The notes beneath the pieces were generated by a model. The model saw only the letters and a list, made by a program, of their open reading frames with translations, was not told the origin of the DNA and searched no databases. A stretch of DNA of 10,298 nucleotides from Campylobacterales bacterium (GTDB lineage Bacteria; Campylobacterota; Campylobacteria; Campylobacterales; JAADDG01): contig JALVCR010000171.1 of assembly GCA_027009865.1 (NCBI GenBank), positions 1-10,298 of the forward strand, read 5' to 3'. Positions 1-6,843 of this stretch are shown one piece after another. A program made the position numbers and the translations under genes. Every line of letters starts with the position of its first letter. Position 1 is the first letter of the stretch.

Positions 1-845
1 CCTTTTATATTGAAATATCCTAAGTTTGAGTCTATTATTGTATTTAATGTATCTAAATAAAGGTATTTAAGATCAAAGAAGCCGCTTTCGCCGCTTAGCT
101 CTATTTTGTCTATTTTATAGTTTTTATATGTAAAAGGTTTTGTATTTATAAAAAGATTCTCTAAGATAATCCCATTTATTAAGATATTTGAGGAAGCCTC
201 TTTTTTCTTTTTTTGATTTAAAAATGTTGTTAATTTGTCTATATCGAGATTTTTAATCTTTAATATATTTAAATATATATTTTTATTTTCCCACAATCCT
301 TCTACTTTTGCATTGGCTATATTGCTTTTTAAGTCTATTTTGAAATTTGATATTTTTAAGTCTTTGAAATTTGTTTGTATTTTATCCGCTTCTATATATA
401 ATTTTTTTATTTTGAGATTCCTATTTATAAAATCTATTCCTAAAAAATATAATTTATCTATATCCAAAGAGTTTAAAAACCAAATTTCAAGAGATTTTTT
501 ATCTTTCTTTGTTTTTTTATTTTTTAATATTCTGTTTAATGTAGAGAAGTTTAATTTATTTATTTTGATTTTTTCAAAAGATAGTTTTTTATAAAAAAGG
601 GGTGTGATTTTCCAATCCAAAACTATCTCTTTTGCTAAGAGAGTGTTTTTATATTTTACATCCTCTAAAACTATTCCTGTTAGAAGAGTTCCGCTTGTTT
701 TTTTATAGCTTATTTCATATTTCTTTGATATCTCTCTTATTAGAAAATCGAAAGTCTCTTTGTTTGATATTAAAAATAGGATAAAAGCGGATATTAAAAG
801 AAATATTTCTATAAATATCATAAGAGATGTTACTTTTTTTTTCAA
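1..845 (-). CDS. tamB: TamB-like translocation/assembly module protein, N-terminal part (runs off left edge)
   Basis: The minus-strand frame is open from a TTG at 845-843 to base 1 (281 codons, no stop), so only the N-terminus is present; full TamB proteins usually exceed 900 residues. It begins MKKKVTSLM, then has one hydrophobic segment (about residues 9-26) that would act as an inner-membrane anchor. After it comes the typical TamB opening, SGTLLTGIVLEDVKY (51-65) and a VLDW..TPLF stretch (75-84), followed by alternating beta-type sequence, as expected of the elongated periplasmic beta-groove. TamB works with the barrel protein TamA and is thought to help move lipid or protein between inner and outer membrane. 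The gene follows tamA directly: the TTG start shares bases with the tamA TGA (TTGA), and an AGGA lies 8 nt upstream within tamA. An ATG at 821-819 is possible but lacks a ribosome binding site. Family assignment is from motif, size of context and operon partner. Confidence 0.82.
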   Translation of the reverse strand, partial: MKKKVTSLMIFIEIFLLISAFILFLISNKETFDFLIREISKKYEISYKKTSGTLLTGIVLEDVKYKNTLLAKEIVLDWKITPLFYKKLSFEKIKINKLNFSTLNRILKNKKTKKDKKSLEIWFLNSLDIDKLYFLGIDFINRNLKIKKLYIEADKIQTNFKDLKISNFKIDLKSNIANAKVEGLWENKNIYLNILKIKNLDIDKLTTFLNQKKKKEASSNILINGIILENLFINTKPFTYKNYKIDKIELSGESGFFDLKYLYLDTLNTIIDSNLGYFNIK

Positions 846-2560
846 AACGACTGTCCTATTAAAAAATGGATGGCGTTTATTGAAGGATCCTTTATGTTAA
901 ATCCCATATCTACTTTTATTGGACCTATTTGTGTTAGATATCTTATTCCAAAACCTATTGAATTTACAAAATCAGTAGAAAAATCTAAGCTATCTTTTGA
1001 TAAAAGTGTAGAATCAAAAAATAAAGCTCCGATTATATTTTTATAAATTGGTTTATCAATTTCAAAGCTTAAATCTATCATCGTTTTTCCTCCCACATCT
1101 TCGCATTTTGAATCTGTAGCATATAATTTATGATATCCGTAGGCTCTATTTGAATATGCTCCTCCCGCGAAAAATAGTTTTGATGTAGGGAGAGATTTTT
1201 CAAGCTCTTTTATTAAACCAAGTTTACCTTTGATAGCGGCGGTTAAATTTTCTTTAAAAGTGTGAATCACTCTTATTTCGCTTTCCCATTTTAAGTAGGT
1301 GCTTTCGCTTCCAATCTCCTTTATTCCTCCCTCTATTTTTGAATTTAGATAGTATCCCTTTTTGGGATTTAATTTTGAATCTCTTTTATCTTTTTCATAT
1401 TCCAAAAAAGGGTATATTAAAAGAAAATTTCCTTCCTTAATATTGCATAGATTTTCTACTTCATCTATTTTTATATTTTCTATGCCAAATCCTATATCAA
1501 AAAGCTGTTTGTTTATATTTGTAAATAGATGAATTTTTTCAAAGAATTTTTTCTCTTTGTAGCTGTTGTAATCAAAAAAAGAGTATCCAATTTCATTTTT
1601 TAAATGGAAATTTTTATTCTTTAAAGAAAATACAAGGGGTTTAAAGAAATTATTTTTAATAACCTTTTCTTTTTTTGAATGCTTTAGAAAAAAACTCAGC
1701 TTTTTTGCATTGCCTCTAAAATTGTATTCTTCCCATTTAAAAAATGCTCTTGTTCCTAAATTAGTTTCATATCCTATACCGGTTTTTAATTTTATTTTCT
1801 TTTTTCTCTCTTTTAAAGAGATTAAGTAATTTACAATATTATTTATTTTCTCTTTCTCTTCTATCAAAACCGAAGAGAAAACTCCAAGTGAATAGAGGGA
1901 GTTATAGCTCTCTTTTATTTTGTCTATATTGTATTTATCCCCTTCTTTAAATTTTAGATACTCCTTTACTATTTTTTTATTAATGCTTTCCAATCCTTTA
2001 ATTGTTACTTTTCCAAATTTGCAGATTCCATCTTTTTTTAAATGAAAAATTAAATCAGCTTCTCTTTTCTCCAAATCAACCAAAGCTTTAGCCTTTAAAT
2101 CATAGCTGCAAAATCCCTCTTTTAATAGCTCTTTTTTGATTTTTTGTTTGCTTTTTATAAAAAGGTCGGCTTGAAATCTATCCCCTTTTTTTAAGAGAAT
2201 TAGATTTTTTATTGGAAAGTCGCTTTTTATATCTATTTTATTTACGATAACTGGTCTGTTTTCTTCTATTTGAAATATTATTGAATCATTATTTTCCAAA
2301 GGGATAATTTTAGTTTTGTAAAAGCCTTTTATCTCATAGAATCCTTTTAGGGATTCTTTTAATAAAGGAACAGTTTTAGGGTCTATTTTGACGGCTCTTT
2401 TTTTCCAAAAGAGAATAAGGGAAGGAAGTTTAAATCCCAAAGCTTCATATAAGGTTGTATTATCGAAAGTCCTGTTTCCTTTAAAATATAGATATTTAAA
2501 ATTTTCTGAGAATAGAAAAACGGGTAAAACTATCAAAAGTAAAATTACACTTTTTTTCAT
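842..2560 (-). CDS. tamA: TamA/BamA-family outer membrane assembly protein
   Basis: A 572-aa protein, close to the usual TamA length. A signal peptide (MKKSVILLLIVLPVFLFS, residues 1-18) is followed by three POTRA-like units: about 20-100, 103-178 (VIVNKIDI...) and 180-253 (KFGKVTIKGLESINKK, then a long helix and YSLGVFSSV). The beta-barrel runs from about 256 (KLKTGIGYETNLGTRAF) to the C-terminal phenylalanine (FLIGQSF), which fits the Bam targeting signal. FFAGGAYSNRAYGY (about 464-477) matches the loop-6 FAGG..S.RGY motif of the Omp85 superfamily, with Arg472 kept but the next Gly replaced by Ala. The protein should sit in the outer membrane with its POTRA domains in the periplasm, contacting TamB, which is encoded immediately downstream with start/stop overlap. 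The start ATG at 2560-2558 has only a weak ribosome binding site. Three POTRAs rather than five, and the tamB neighbour, favour TamA over BamA. Confidence 0.88.
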   Translation of the reverse strand: MKKSVILLLIVLPVFLFSENFKYLYFKGNRTFDNTTLYEALGFKLPSLILFWKKRAVKIDPKTVPLLKESLKGFYEIKGFYKTKIIPLENNDSIIFQIEENRPVIVNKIDIKSDFPIKNLILLKKGDRFQADLFIKSKQKIKKELLKEGFCSYDLKAKALVDLEKREADLIFHLKKDGICKFGKVTIKGLESINKKIVKEYLKFKEGDKYNIDKIKESYNSLYSLGVFSSVLIEEKEKINNIVNYLISLKERKKKIKLKTGIGYETNLGTRAFFKWEEYNFRGNAKKLSFFLKHSKKEKVIKNNFFKPLVFSLKNKNFHLKNEIGYSFFDYNSYKEKKFFEKIHLFTNINKQLFDIGFGIENIKIDEVENLCNIKEGNFLLIYPFLEYEKDKRDSKLNPKKGYYLNSKIEGGIKEIGSESTYLKWESEIRVIHTFKENLTAAIKGKLGLIKELEKSLPTSKLFFAGGAYSNRAYGYHKLYATDSKCEDVGGKTMIDLSFEIDKPIYKNIIGALFFDSTLLSKDSLDFSTDFVNSIGFGIRYLTQIGPIKVDMGFNIKDPSINAIHFLIGQSF

Positions 2561-2616
2561 AAAATCAATAATAACATAAAGCTAAAAATTTAAGCACTAT
2601 TTTTGAGAGTAGTCGT

Positions 2617-2622
2617 TATAAT
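2617..2622 (+). promoter_or_regulatory. Probable -10 box upstream of the coiled-coil membrane protein gene
   Basis: TATAAT preceded by CGT lies in the divergent region between tamA and the plus-strand gene starting at 2658. There is no good -35 hexamer, which is usual for vegetative promoters in Campylobacterota. The expected transcript start near 2629 would leave a leader of about 30 nt. Confidence 0.5.
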
Positions 2623-2657
2623 TTTCCTTTGTTTAAAAAAATATATAAGGCTTGAAA

Positions 2658-3122
2658 ATGGGGAATTTCAATTTTGATATTTTATCTGTAATAATTGGTG
2701 TTGCTGTAGGATGGATACTCTTTTATATAAAGCATTTTTTTGCTATGAGAAAATGTAAAAAGGAGATAGAGGAGTATAAGGGGCATTTAAACAGGCAGAT
2801 GCAAATTACTCAAGAGGGAAGCAAAGCCTTAATGCAAGAGATGGAGAAGTTAAAAAGAGAGAATGAAAATTTAAGAATTACCGTTAAGACTCTGGGACAG
2901 AAACCTGGAAGAAGCGAGCTTAGATTATTAAATGTTTATGATTCGGCTTTGAGAAAGATGATGCTAAAAGCTCCGGGATTCTCTTCTGCGTGGGAGATGG
3001 CTTTACAAGAAGCTGAAAGGGAATATGAAGAAAATGAAAAAGGTCTTAGAACAGTTATAAAGAAGGTTTTTGGACCGAGCATTTCTCATAAACATAATGA
3101 AGAGGGAGAGAAAGAGAAATAG
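2658..3122 (+). CDS. Membrane-anchored coiled-coil protein of unknown function
   Basis: A 154-aa protein. I place the start at ATG 2658 (MGNFNFDILSV), because AAGG at 2647-2650 is 7 nt upstream; a TTG two codons earlier would sit 1 nt from the AAGG and is unlikely. One N-terminal transmembrane helix (about residues 7-24, ILSVIIGVAVGWILFYI) is followed by a basic turn (MRKCKKE) and a strongly charged helical coiled coil (about 33-78). A C-terminal domain of about 84-140 contains RSELRLLNVYDSALRKMMLKAPGF and a long helix. The tail is charged and Glu/Lys-rich. The topology (short N-out, long cytoplasmic coiled coil) recalls YhcB-like or RmuC-like anchors, but I see no motif that assigns it to either. 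It is transcribed away from tamA, and its stop codon abuts that of the small gene on the other strand. Confidence 0.82.
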   Translation: MGNFNFDILSVIIGVAVGWILFYIKHFFAMRKCKKEIEEYKGHLNRQMQITQEGSKALMQEMEKLKRENENLRITVKTLGQKPGRSELRLLNVYDSALRKMMLKAPGFSSAWEMALQEAEREYEENEKGLRTVIKKVFGPSISHKHNEEGEKEK

Positions 3123-3278
3123 TCAGTGTCTTGAGTATTCCCTCTCGCTTTTTGGTTTTTTGCTATCGGCTTCTATATTTTTTACTATATAGATAGGGGC
3201 TATAAAAATATAAGCTATAGCCGCTATCAAAAAAGCTATCAAAATATATAACGGCGCTTTCTTTTTTAAATTTTGCAT
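3123..3278 (-). CDS. Small single-pass membrane protein, 51 aa, unknown function
   Basis: An intact minus-strand reading frame from ATG (3278-3276) to TGA (3125-3123). It has a good ribosome binding site (AAGGA, 7 nt before the ATG). The protein starts MQNLKKKAPL, has one long hydrophobic helix (about residues 10-33, YILIAFLIAAIAYIFIAPIY) and ends in a short charged tail (SDS-type: EADSKKPKSEREYSRH). Basic residues before the helix suggest the N-terminus stays in the cytoplasm and the tail is periplasmic. It is convergent with the coiled-coil gene and the two stop codons are directly adjacent, with no base between them. The ribosome binding site, the positive-inside pattern and the exact fit up to the neighbour's stop argue that it is a real gene. 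I do not recognise a family. Confidence 0.68.
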   Translation of the reverse strand: MQNLKKKAPLYILIAFLIAAIAYIFIAPIYIVKNIEADSKKPKSEREYSRH

Positions 3279-3339
3279 AGGCTTTTCCTTAATGAAATTG
3301 TTCTTCCAATTTTATCTAAAAAAGTGAAATTTTTAATAA

Positions 3340-3355
3340 GTATAATTTATTATAC
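3340..3355. repeat. Perfect palindrome (7-bp arms) in the divergent regulatory region
   Basis: GTATAAT and ATTATAC flank a TT centre. It sits in the AT-rich region between the divergent 51-aa gene and the porin gene, about 80 bp upstream of the porin -10 box. It could be an operator for a dimeric regulator (a Fur- or Crp-like protein is imaginable). AT-rich sequence makes such palindromes less surprising, so its role is open. Confidence 0.35.
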
Positions 3356-3435
3356 ATATAATGTGTATCAAATTATAGCAATTTATATGTTGAATTTTAA
3401 ACTAATTTTTAAGAATTGGCAAAGACTCATTCTTG

Positions 3436-3441
3436 TATAAT
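3436..3441 (+). promoter_or_regulatory. Promoter -10 box of the porin gene
   Basis: A perfect TATAAT preceded by TTG, with T-rich sequence further upstream and a TTGGCA at 3416-3421 that is only 14 bp away, too close for a standard -35. The predicted transcript start, near 3448, gives a leader of about 40 nt that begins in an imperfect inverted repeat. Confidence 0.6.
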
Positions 3442-3445
3442 CTTT

Positions 3446-3465
3446 TTGTTACCTTTTGGTTACAA
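3446..3465 (+). repeat. Imperfect inverted repeat at the 5' end of the porin leader
   Basis: TTGTTACC (3446-3453) and GGTTACAA (3458-3465) pair at 7 of 8 positions around a TTTT loop. Coming right at the expected transcription start, it could be an mRNA-stabilising 5' hairpin or an operator overlapping the start site. The Shine-Dalgarno AAGGAG (3474-3479) lies outside the stem. Confidence 0.4.
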
Positions 3466-3486
3466 AATTTATTAAGGAGTAGGATG

Positions 3487-4728
3487 ATGAAAGCCGTTAA
3501 ACTTAGTTTAGCATTAGCTACTTTATTGGCTATTGGTGCAAGCGCTGATGTAACTAATGTAAAATTTAGCGGGGATGCTAAACTTTTTTACAGCACTAAT
3601 GATATGGATCCAAATGATCTTCTCGATAAAAAAGGGGCAATGGGACAGGCTGCCGCTGATCTTGGCGTAAGCGCTGATTTAGCAGGAGGCGTTAAATTAG
3701 GAGCTTCTATTACAGGTCTTAGCACTTTGGGACTTGAGAACAATCTTGTAAGCGCTATTTGGGCTGGATTTGACAATCATGCAAACGGAAGCGATCCTTT
3801 AGATACTCAATGGTGGCTTAAAGAGGCATATTTAGTTAAAACTTTCGGTAATACAACTCTTAAAGTGGGTAGACAAACATTGGATACTCCTCTTGCATTT
3901 ACTGAGACTTGGAATATTGCCGAAAATACTTTTGATGCAGCCGTTATCTTAAATCAAGATATTCAAGATACCACACTTGTGGGCGCATGGGTAGGAAGAG
4001 GAAACGGAGCTTCTGGATTTTCTGTAGTTCAAGCTGCTGCTGGCGGTGAGGATCCTTTTAGAACTTACGGATCTGCTATAGATGATGTTTTAAATACTAA
4101 TAGAGCTTCGGGAGCTTATGCGGCTGGGATTGTTACAAAAGCGATTCCCGGACTTGTTTTTCAAGCTTGGTATTATGATGTAGTTGATTTGGCTCAAGCT
4201 TATTGGCTTCAAGGAGATTTAGACGTTCAAGCGGTTCCTGGACTTACATTTGGAGCTCAATATGCAAACATCTCTCCGGATGATGATTTTAATGTAGATG
4301 ATTCTAAAGCTTGGGCGCTTAAACTTGGATATGACTTTCAAAACGGCTTAAAAGCAAGTATTGCCTATTCAAGCGCAGATGAAGATGGTTATGTAAATGT
4401 AGCAAACACTGCTACTGGAACTGTAGGAGCTCAGTCAAAACTATATACTGAGGCTTGGTGGAATTTTGGTTATGTAGGCGCTGCCGGAACAGATGCGTAT
4501 AACGTAACTTTGGAGTATAACGCTCAAAATATAGGAGATTTTGGTCTTTACTATACAAATACTTCAAATGACAACAGCAATGTTGATATGACTGAAGTTG
4601 CTTTGGCAGCTTCCAAATCTTACGGACCTCTTGATGTAACTTTAGCTTACATCTACACTGACGCAGATGATCAAAATAACGGAGATTCCTACAATACTCT
4701 TCAAGCTTATTTTACTTACAACTTCTAA
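3487..4728 (+). CDS. Outer membrane porin (Opr-type, Campylobacterota)
   Basis: A 413-aa beta-barrel protein. The AAGGAG at 3474-3479 lies 7 nt before ATG 3487, giving the signal peptide MKAVKLSLALATLLAIGASA followed by ADVTNVKFSGDAKLF. An in-frame ATG one codon earlier (3484) is the only close alternative; further upstream the frame runs through the promoter and is not coding. The body alternates aromatic and polar residues as in barrel strands. KVGRQTLDTPLAF followed by ENTFDAAVI matches the GRQ..TP...NTF pattern of OprD-like porins, and the C-terminus AYFTYNF ends in Phe for Bam insertion. It is rich in Ala, Gly and Asp, with visibly higher GC and a narrower codon choice than its neighbours, as expected for an abundant protein. 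Its role would be diffusion of small hydrophilic solutes; substrate preference cannot be read from sequence. It appears monocistronic, with its own promoter and terminator. Confidence 0.88.
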   Translation: MKAVKLSLALATLLAIGASADVTNVKFSGDAKLFYSTNDMDPNDLLDKKGAMGQAAADLGVSADLAGGVKLGASITGLSTLGLENNLVSAIWAGFDNHANGSDPLDTQWWLKEAYLVKTFGNTTLKVGRQTLDTPLAFTETWNIAENTFDAAVILNQDIQDTTLVGAWVGRGNGASGFSVVQAAAGGEDPFRTYGSAIDDVLNTNRASGAYAAGIVTKAIPGLVFQAWYYDVVDLAQAYWLQGDLDVQAVPGLTFGAQYANISPDDDFNVDDSKAWALKLGYDFQNGLKASIAYSSADEDGYVNVANTATGTVGAQSKLYTEAWWNFGYVGAAGTDAYNVTLEYNAQNIGDFGLYYTNTSNDNSNVDMTEVALAASKSYGPLDVTLAYIYTDADDQNNGDSYNTLQAYFTYNF

Positions 4729-4734
4729 TTTCTC

Positions 4735-4758
4735 TTAAGGCGGATTTTTCCGCCTTAA
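4735..4758 (+). terminator. Rho-independent terminator of the porin gene
   Basis: A perfect 10-bp stem, TTAAGGCGGA with TCCGCCTTAA, closes a TTTT loop 6 nt after the porin stop codon. The following T run is interrupted by C and A, so termination may be partial, but the GC-rich stem is striking in this AT-rich sequence. Confidence 0.85.
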
Positions 4759-4768
4759 TCTCATCTTC

Positions 4769-4795
4769 TAAAAAAAACTTCATTTATTACGATAT
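4769..4795 (+). promoter_or_regulatory. Possible sigma-28-like promoter upstream of the FapA gene
   Basis: A TAAA-led -35 region (4769-4776), an 11-nt spacer and TACGATAT (4788-4795) resemble the flagellar sigma-28 pattern TAAAGTTT-N11-GCCGATAA; CGATAT also fits the CGATWT -10 form described in Campylobacter. The -35 half is a poor match. It lies 46 nt before the gene start. This is a pattern match only. Confidence 0.3.
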
Positions 4796-4841
4796 TAATT
4801 TTAGCTATTGTTTTAGTAATCCAATCGGCAAGGAATAGAAT

Positions 4842-6776
4842 TTGGGATTTTTTGATAGATTTTTAAAAAAAGAGATAGAAGGTAGCAATGTAATCGTTAA
4901 AGAGGATATAGATTTTAAAAACGTAACTTTAGAGACTGAAAATATTGCTTCTTCTATCAAAGATGTAGCCCGTTTACAAAAAATAGATCCCTCTTTGCTT
5001 GATTTTAGATTCCTTGAATATAAAACATTTTATAAGGATGAGAGCAAAAGTTCTACCGACTGGATTGAGCTTAATAAAAAAGATTTAATAAATTTAAATA
5101 AAGAGGAGTTTTTTTTAAATCCATCTCTTATTTTAAAGCAGATTTATAAGATTGAAATATATAAAAAAGAAGAGGAGTATAGCTCTTTTCCCTTAAAAGT
5201 TAATATTTCTACAAATAAGTTAATAACCAAAGTAGTAGTTAAAGTGGAAAAAAGCGAAGAGGTGCACTACTATTCCAAGCTTGAAGAGGATTTTTTAAAC
5301 GAGATAAACAAGAAAAAAGCAAGAGTCGGAATTATGGTAGGGCTTTTTGATGAGAGTTTAAGCAGGGAAATTAAAAAGATTGTCTATAAAATCAAAGTAG
5401 ATAAAATGTTAAAAGAGGAACATACCTTTGTAGCTTGCATGGCCTTTGAGCCTGAGAGAAGCGTAGATGACAGGATTATTTTGCATTTTAAAAATAAATT
5501 TAAAAAAGAAGATGAAAACGGCAAAATAGACCACAGCAAAAAGGGAATAATCCTTCCGGTAGAAAAGGGCGAGGTGATTATAGAGTATATTAAAGCAAAA
5601 AAAGGAAAAAATGGAAGAAATTGCAGAGGAAAATTTATAAAAGTAAAAGAGCCCGTAGAGAGATACAAAGGATTTATTCAAGTTTCAAAAAATATCATTG
5701 TAAAAGAGAATGAGGATAAAATTTTATATATAGCTAATAAAAACGGTTATGTAAATAGGATAAAAGGGGGAGTTTACGATATAGGCGATGAGATGGAGGT
5801 TAGCGCGGTTACTTTGAAATCTACCGGCTCAATTGAAGCGGGAGTCGATAAAGATGTGAAAATTCATATCAAAGATAAAAGTATTTATAACGATGCGGTC
5901 GGACCGGGAATGCAAATAGAATCTTCTCAAATAAATATACAGGGAAATGTTGGAAATGGAGCAGTCCTTAAAGCAAACGATATAGTAATCGGAGGTCAAA
6001 CACATCAAAGCTCAAAAATTTTTACCGATAAAGCGAAAATAAATGTCCATAGAGGAAAAATAGAGGCAAAAGAGGTTTTGATAAACAGATTGGAAGGAGG
6101 GTATGTTGAAGCCGATATTGTTAAGATATCCCAAGCTGTCGGAGGAAATATCAAAGCAAAAAAGATAATAATAAAACAGCTTATGTCAAATTCCAAACTG
6201 TTTGCTTCAAGACTTATAGAGATAAAAGAGCTTAAGGGAAGCGATAATAAGTTTGTTATAGATCCAACGGTTGAGAGAGATTTTGTAAAGAGAAGAGATG
6301 AAATAAAAAAAGAGATAGAAAAAATTAAAAACAGTTTGAAAATTTTACCGCAAAAAGGGCTTCAAAAACAGGCTTTAATAGATAAAAACAGAGATACGAT
6401 AGAATCTATTAAAAAGAAAATTTTAGAGTATGAGGCCTTAAAGAGAAAAGCTCCGGCAAGCTTTGTAGATAAAGTAGAAAAATTTGAGAAACTGAAAAAA
6501 AGCTATGAAGATATTCAAAGGCAGATAAAAGAGAATAGGGAGCTTTTAGTTAAAAAAGAAAAAGAGCTTTTAAATCTTCAAAAACTTATTTTAAAAGCGA
6601 GAGTTGTGGTGCACTCTCCTTGGACAGATTTTAACGAGGTTATTTTTAAGCTTATTACTCCGCCAAAAAATATTACCTACTATCCTGATAGAGGAGAGGA
6701 AGTTAAATTGATATATTTAAAGCAAAAAGGTGAAAACGGAGAAGATTTTGAAATAATAAAAAGAAGTTCGATTTAA
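4842..6776 (+). CDS. FapA / DUF342 family protein (flagellar assembly protein A-like)
   Basis: A 644-aa protein starting at TTG 4842 (MGFFDRFLKKEIEG). The TTG is supported by AAGGA at 4830-4834, 7 nt upstream, and by the lack of a usable ATG nearby. The N-terminal part (to about 200) is an alpha/beta region. The DUF342 core begins near 225 and carries KKGKNGRNCRGK (about 255-266), which corresponds to the family's G.pG.d..G motif. Residues 322-474 form a right-handed beta-helix-like stretch of short repeated strands (TLKSTGSIEAG, SQINIQGNVGNG, EAKEVLINRLEGG, KISQAVGGNIKAK). A long coiled coil follows (477-587), then a short beta tail. FapA-type proteins are linked with flagellar assembly or polar localisation in several bacteria and with bactofilin-like scaffolds; the exact role here is inferred. 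It stands alone between the porin terminator and rpsU, but the window also holds a flagellin glycosyltransferase. Confidence 0.85.
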   Translation: MGFFDRFLKKEIEGSNVIVKEDIDFKNVTLETENIASSIKDVARLQKIDPSLLDFRFLEYKTFYKDESKSSTDWIELNKKDLINLNKEEFFLNPSLILKQIYKIEIYKKEEEYSSFPLKVNISTNKLITKVVVKVEKSEEVHYYSKLEEDFLNEINKKKARVGIMVGLFDESLSREIKKIVYKIKVDKMLKEEHTFVACMAFEPERSVDDRIILHFKNKFKKEDENGKIDHSKKGIILPVEKGEVIIEYIKAKKGKNGRNCRGKFIKVKEPVERYKGFIQVSKNIIVKENEDKILYIANKNGYVNRIKGGVYDIGDEMEVSAVTLKSTGSIEAGVDKDVKIHIKDKSIYNDAVGPGMQIESSQINIQGNVGNGAVLKANDIVIGGQTHQSSKIFTDKAKINVHRGKIEAKEVLINRLEGGYVEADIVKISQAVGGNIKAKKIIIKQLMSNSKLFASRLIEIKELKGSDNKFVIDPTVERDFVKRRDEIKKEIEKIKNSLKILPQKGLQKQALIDKNRDTIESIKKKILEYEALKRKAPASFVDKVEKFEKLKKSYEDIQRQIKENRELLVKKEKELLNLQKLILKARVVVHSPWTDFNEVIFKLITPPKNITYYPDRGEEVKLIYLKQKGENGEDFEIIKRSSI

Positions 6777-6799
6777 TTTTTTAAAAAAGAAAATTACGC

Positions 6800-6805
6800 T
6801 ACAAT
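6800..6805 (+). promoter_or_regulatory. Probable -10 box of rpsU
   Basis: TACAAT within GCTACAATAAA, 24 nt after the stop of the FapA gene and 38 nt before the rpsU start. No standard -35 is seen, only a T/A-rich run. It suggests that rpsU has its own promoter and does not rely only on read-through from upstream. Confidence 0.55.
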
Positions 6806-6843
6806 AAACTTTTCAAATTTTAATCCGAAAGGTGGTGATTGTA

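Noticed and set aside
235..594. 119-aa plus-strand reading frame rich in Phe/Ile/Leu
   Set aside because: It is the antisense shadow of tamB; the minus frame is continuous across it, with TamB motifs and operon context, and no ribosome binding site supports the plus frame.
3433..3486. Extended porin start at TTG 3433
   Set aside because: This stretch contains the TATAAT box and the ribosome binding site; the signal peptide begins at 3487.
5384..5681. Two minus-strand reading frames of 90-94 aa, hydrophobic
   Set aside because: Both lie entirely inside the FapA/DUF342 coding region and reflect complement of Lys/Glu-rich codons.
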